A stretch of DNA of 64,000 bases, taken from NCBI GenBank assembly GCA_018907035.1, contig JACCIC010000040.1, positions 1,581,501 through 1,645,500 of the forward strand, given 5' to 3'. The DNA comes from Sycobia sp. Sy_11 (lineage: Eukaryota; Arthropoda; Insecta; Hymenoptera; Epichrysomallidae). Below the pieces are notes generated by a model. The model was not told where the DNA came from and made no database searches. It saw only the letters and a list, made by a program, of their open reading frames with translations. Positions 62,080-64,000 of the stretch are shown here, piece after piece (within the stretch, counting starts at the first letter, position 1; the number at the start of each line of letters is the position of its first letter). Position numbers and translations under genes: made by a program.

Positions 62080-62930
62080 GTTTTCGTTTCGCTTTTTAGT
62101 ATTTTCTATTTTTTCCTGACAGACTCGCATGTTTTTTTTTATTCCGAGGATTGAATAATTTTCTTCCGAAATCGCGAGAGCAGTATATGCAGTGCGTCGC
62201 TGTTGCCCAGAGAGCTGGGATCCGAGCAAGAGGATAGAGCGTTTATGTGTGTGAATTCATGAACGCTTCGTAAATACGAATACAGAAATAGAAATAGACA
62301 CACACACGTACTATACGCGCAGGTAAAAGAAGCCGTGCCTAAAGGACGGATTCGTTGAAATCGTGGGACGATTTGCGAAAGCCATTATTCTGCTACGAGC
62401 AGCTTTAAAATGTCGAACATCGAACAAATCGCGAAACAATTTATTTTCGATTCGTTATTTCATTTATGCAAGTTCTAAGAGAAATATTGAGGTTGATGAT
62501 TTAGTATCAGATTTTATATCAAAATATATGTAAAACTGTATTGTAAATGTAGACTTTGCGAGAAATTGAGAAAATCATTTTTTGTATTCCCTGATCAATT
62601 TGTTTGCTTTCGACAAATGTCTTTTGAGTGAAAGTGCGAAAATACGTACAGAAATCTCCTTTATTCTTATGCATAAGACACTTTTTCAAGTATAATTTAA
62701 TGAGAAAATCATATACTGAAAATTTAAAATCATAAATTCAATATGTTATTTTATAGATTATTTTAGCTTATTGCAATAATCTTCTAATCAAATTGTGAAA
62801 TTAATATTATTAGATAGACAAAAAAAAGAAAAACAGAAGAAAATCACGTTTCATCCTTTGCCCTCAAAGAACGCAACGATCTTCTACAATCGAATGTCTT
62901 CTCAAAATAATCGCGTAATGCCGACCGCAA
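62080..62930. other. No gene seen
   Basis: GC falls from the island into AT-rich sequence; nothing recognised. Confidence 0.45.
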
Positions 62931-63232
62931 CTCTTCTCGTCAGCGTTCCGTCCTGTTTTTGAGCCGGGGTTAAGGGGTAGGTCTCGCGTAGAACCCACCG
63001 TCCCCGGAACTTCATTGTCAATATTGTCGTTCGCTCAAAGGGCGGCGCCGGCCGCTCTGTCGAGACCCTCGACACAGCTCGCCCCTATAACCTCCCAGTG
63101 TGAACGCGGCCGGGATTTACAAGGGGGTGAAAATAGTCGTTGCTCGCGACAGTCGGCAATTCTTTCTTCGTCGCTCGCGCCCTCTCGCTATATGGGTGTG
63201 AAATAGTTATACTTATGTAGAGTGGGCGTGTC

Positions 63233-63260
63233 TGTGTGTGTATGTGTGTGTGTGTGTGTG
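63233..63260. repeat. (GT)n microsatellite
   Basis: GT run with one A interruption at 63242. Confidence 0.93.
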
Positions 63261-63660
63261 TTTGTGTTTACCAGGATACGTTATCCCTTTATTTTGCTTC
63301 CTTTTTTCGTTAGAATTTACAAAAAGAACGAATGCTTAGTAGGTCACGAACGTCACGGTTGTTGGGTCGGAAAGTTGTTTCAAGGGCTTTTCTCTTCGCT
63401 AAGAAGGCGGACTGATCCATATAACAGATTCGGCAGCCAGTCACACGAAGGGATGAAGAGAGGAGAAAAAAATCACAGAATTCAAGTATAGCTAAGCCAC
63501 TGTTCCTTGAACTGGACCGAGTAACGGCTTGGTCACCGGATTGGGACCGCCGATTCTAAGTAAGGAGAGAGTTCAAAGAAAAAGAACAAAAGATAAAAGA
63601 ATCGCGTAATAAAAGTCAGTTTAAAGGATCGAGCGCTGATCGACTAAGCACAGCTTTCGG

Positions 63661-63712
63661 TACATTATCTACAGATATATGCGTGTTACATTATCTATAG
63701 ATATATGCGCGC
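63661..63712. repeat. 26-base tandem duplication
   Basis: tacattatct followed by (a c/t)agatatatgcg, twice in tandem; the copies differ at two positions. Confidence 0.85.
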
Positions 63713-64000
63713 GGCCGCCACACAGAGGAGGCGCTGCTCACTGTCGCCGCGCATTCTGGCTGATCGCACGCCGACCCCGTCTCCTCCCTCTCCCAAAGCC
63801 TCCAACCGCGCGCGTTTCGAGTACCACTTAACATCAGAGAGGAGTCTCGAGGACGACACGAGCCCGGCAATTTTGACTCCTTCGATCGGTGGAATCACGA
63901 GGGAAAGAAAATAGGACAAATCGTTTATCAAACTGGTCCGTCGCCGGAATCGTAACCAGTTGTCTGATCTTCATGTACGAGTTGGGAGGTCGATTCTGCA

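Larger units (their letters stand above)
62930..63900. other. GC-rich patches, no gene recognised
   Basis: CG-rich at 62940-63200 and 63700-63900 with frames on both strands but no domain. A (GT)n array and a tandem duplication lie between. Confidence 0.4.

Overview
The window reads as nuclear DNA from an animal, most likely an insect and probably a hymenopteran such as an ant. The background is AT-rich and almost gene-free. It is broken every few kilobases by short GC-rich, CpG-rich islands and by very many long perfect (AT)n, (GA)n/(CT)n and (AC)n microsatellites. Coding DNA appears only as spliced exons, and the mobile-element remains (R1-clade, Penelope-like, mariner-like) are typical of arthropods. 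The insect and ant assignments are inference; no ribosomal or mitochondrial marker is present to confirm them.

One protein-coding gene is supported. It lies on the minus strand and encodes an hnRNP C/RALY-type RNA-binding protein. Two exons are visible: 54171-54318, with the start codon and the first half of the RRM (RNP2 VFVGNL), and 48425-48532, with the second half of the RRM (RNP1 KGYAFVQF). They join in phase 1 across a 5.6 kb intron, and exon 48425-48532 ends in another good donor. I found no third exon by eye in the 48.4 kb to its left, so most of the window is probably one very long intron of this gene, or gene desert. The 5' untranslated exon and promoter should lie right of 54.3 kb, possibly in one of the CpG islands at 56-57.8, 59.9-60.3, 61.3-62.1 or 63 kb, or beyond the window.

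Mobile-element remains on the left and middle: a 5'-truncated R1-clade non-LTR retrotransposon 3' end (39311-39787) sitting inside an (AC)n microsatellite; a 5'-truncated Penelope-like element carrying the GIY-YIG endonuclease (47002-47475, minus strand); and a decayed mariner-type transposase C-terminus (about 26194-26424). A 1.5 kb block at 29.65-31.2 kb looks compositionally different and may be another, unidentified, old repeat.

The remainder is microsatellite and unassigned DNA. Layout: 1-25 kb AT-rich with islands near 1.6-2.1, 10.5-10.9, 12-12.5, 13.6-14.5, 17.6-18.5, 19.7-20.1 and 20.7-21.1 kb; 25-46 kb similar, with the mariner and R1 fragments; 47-54.3 kb the Penelope fragment and the two exons; 54.3-64 kb the upstream part of the gene, richer in GC islands. 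No rRNA, tRNA, CRISPR array, complete transposon or complete second gene was recognised. I saw no convincing new biological system. The best leads are the microsatellite-targeted R1 remnant, a possible recursive splice site in the long intron, and GC islands carrying strong splice donors.
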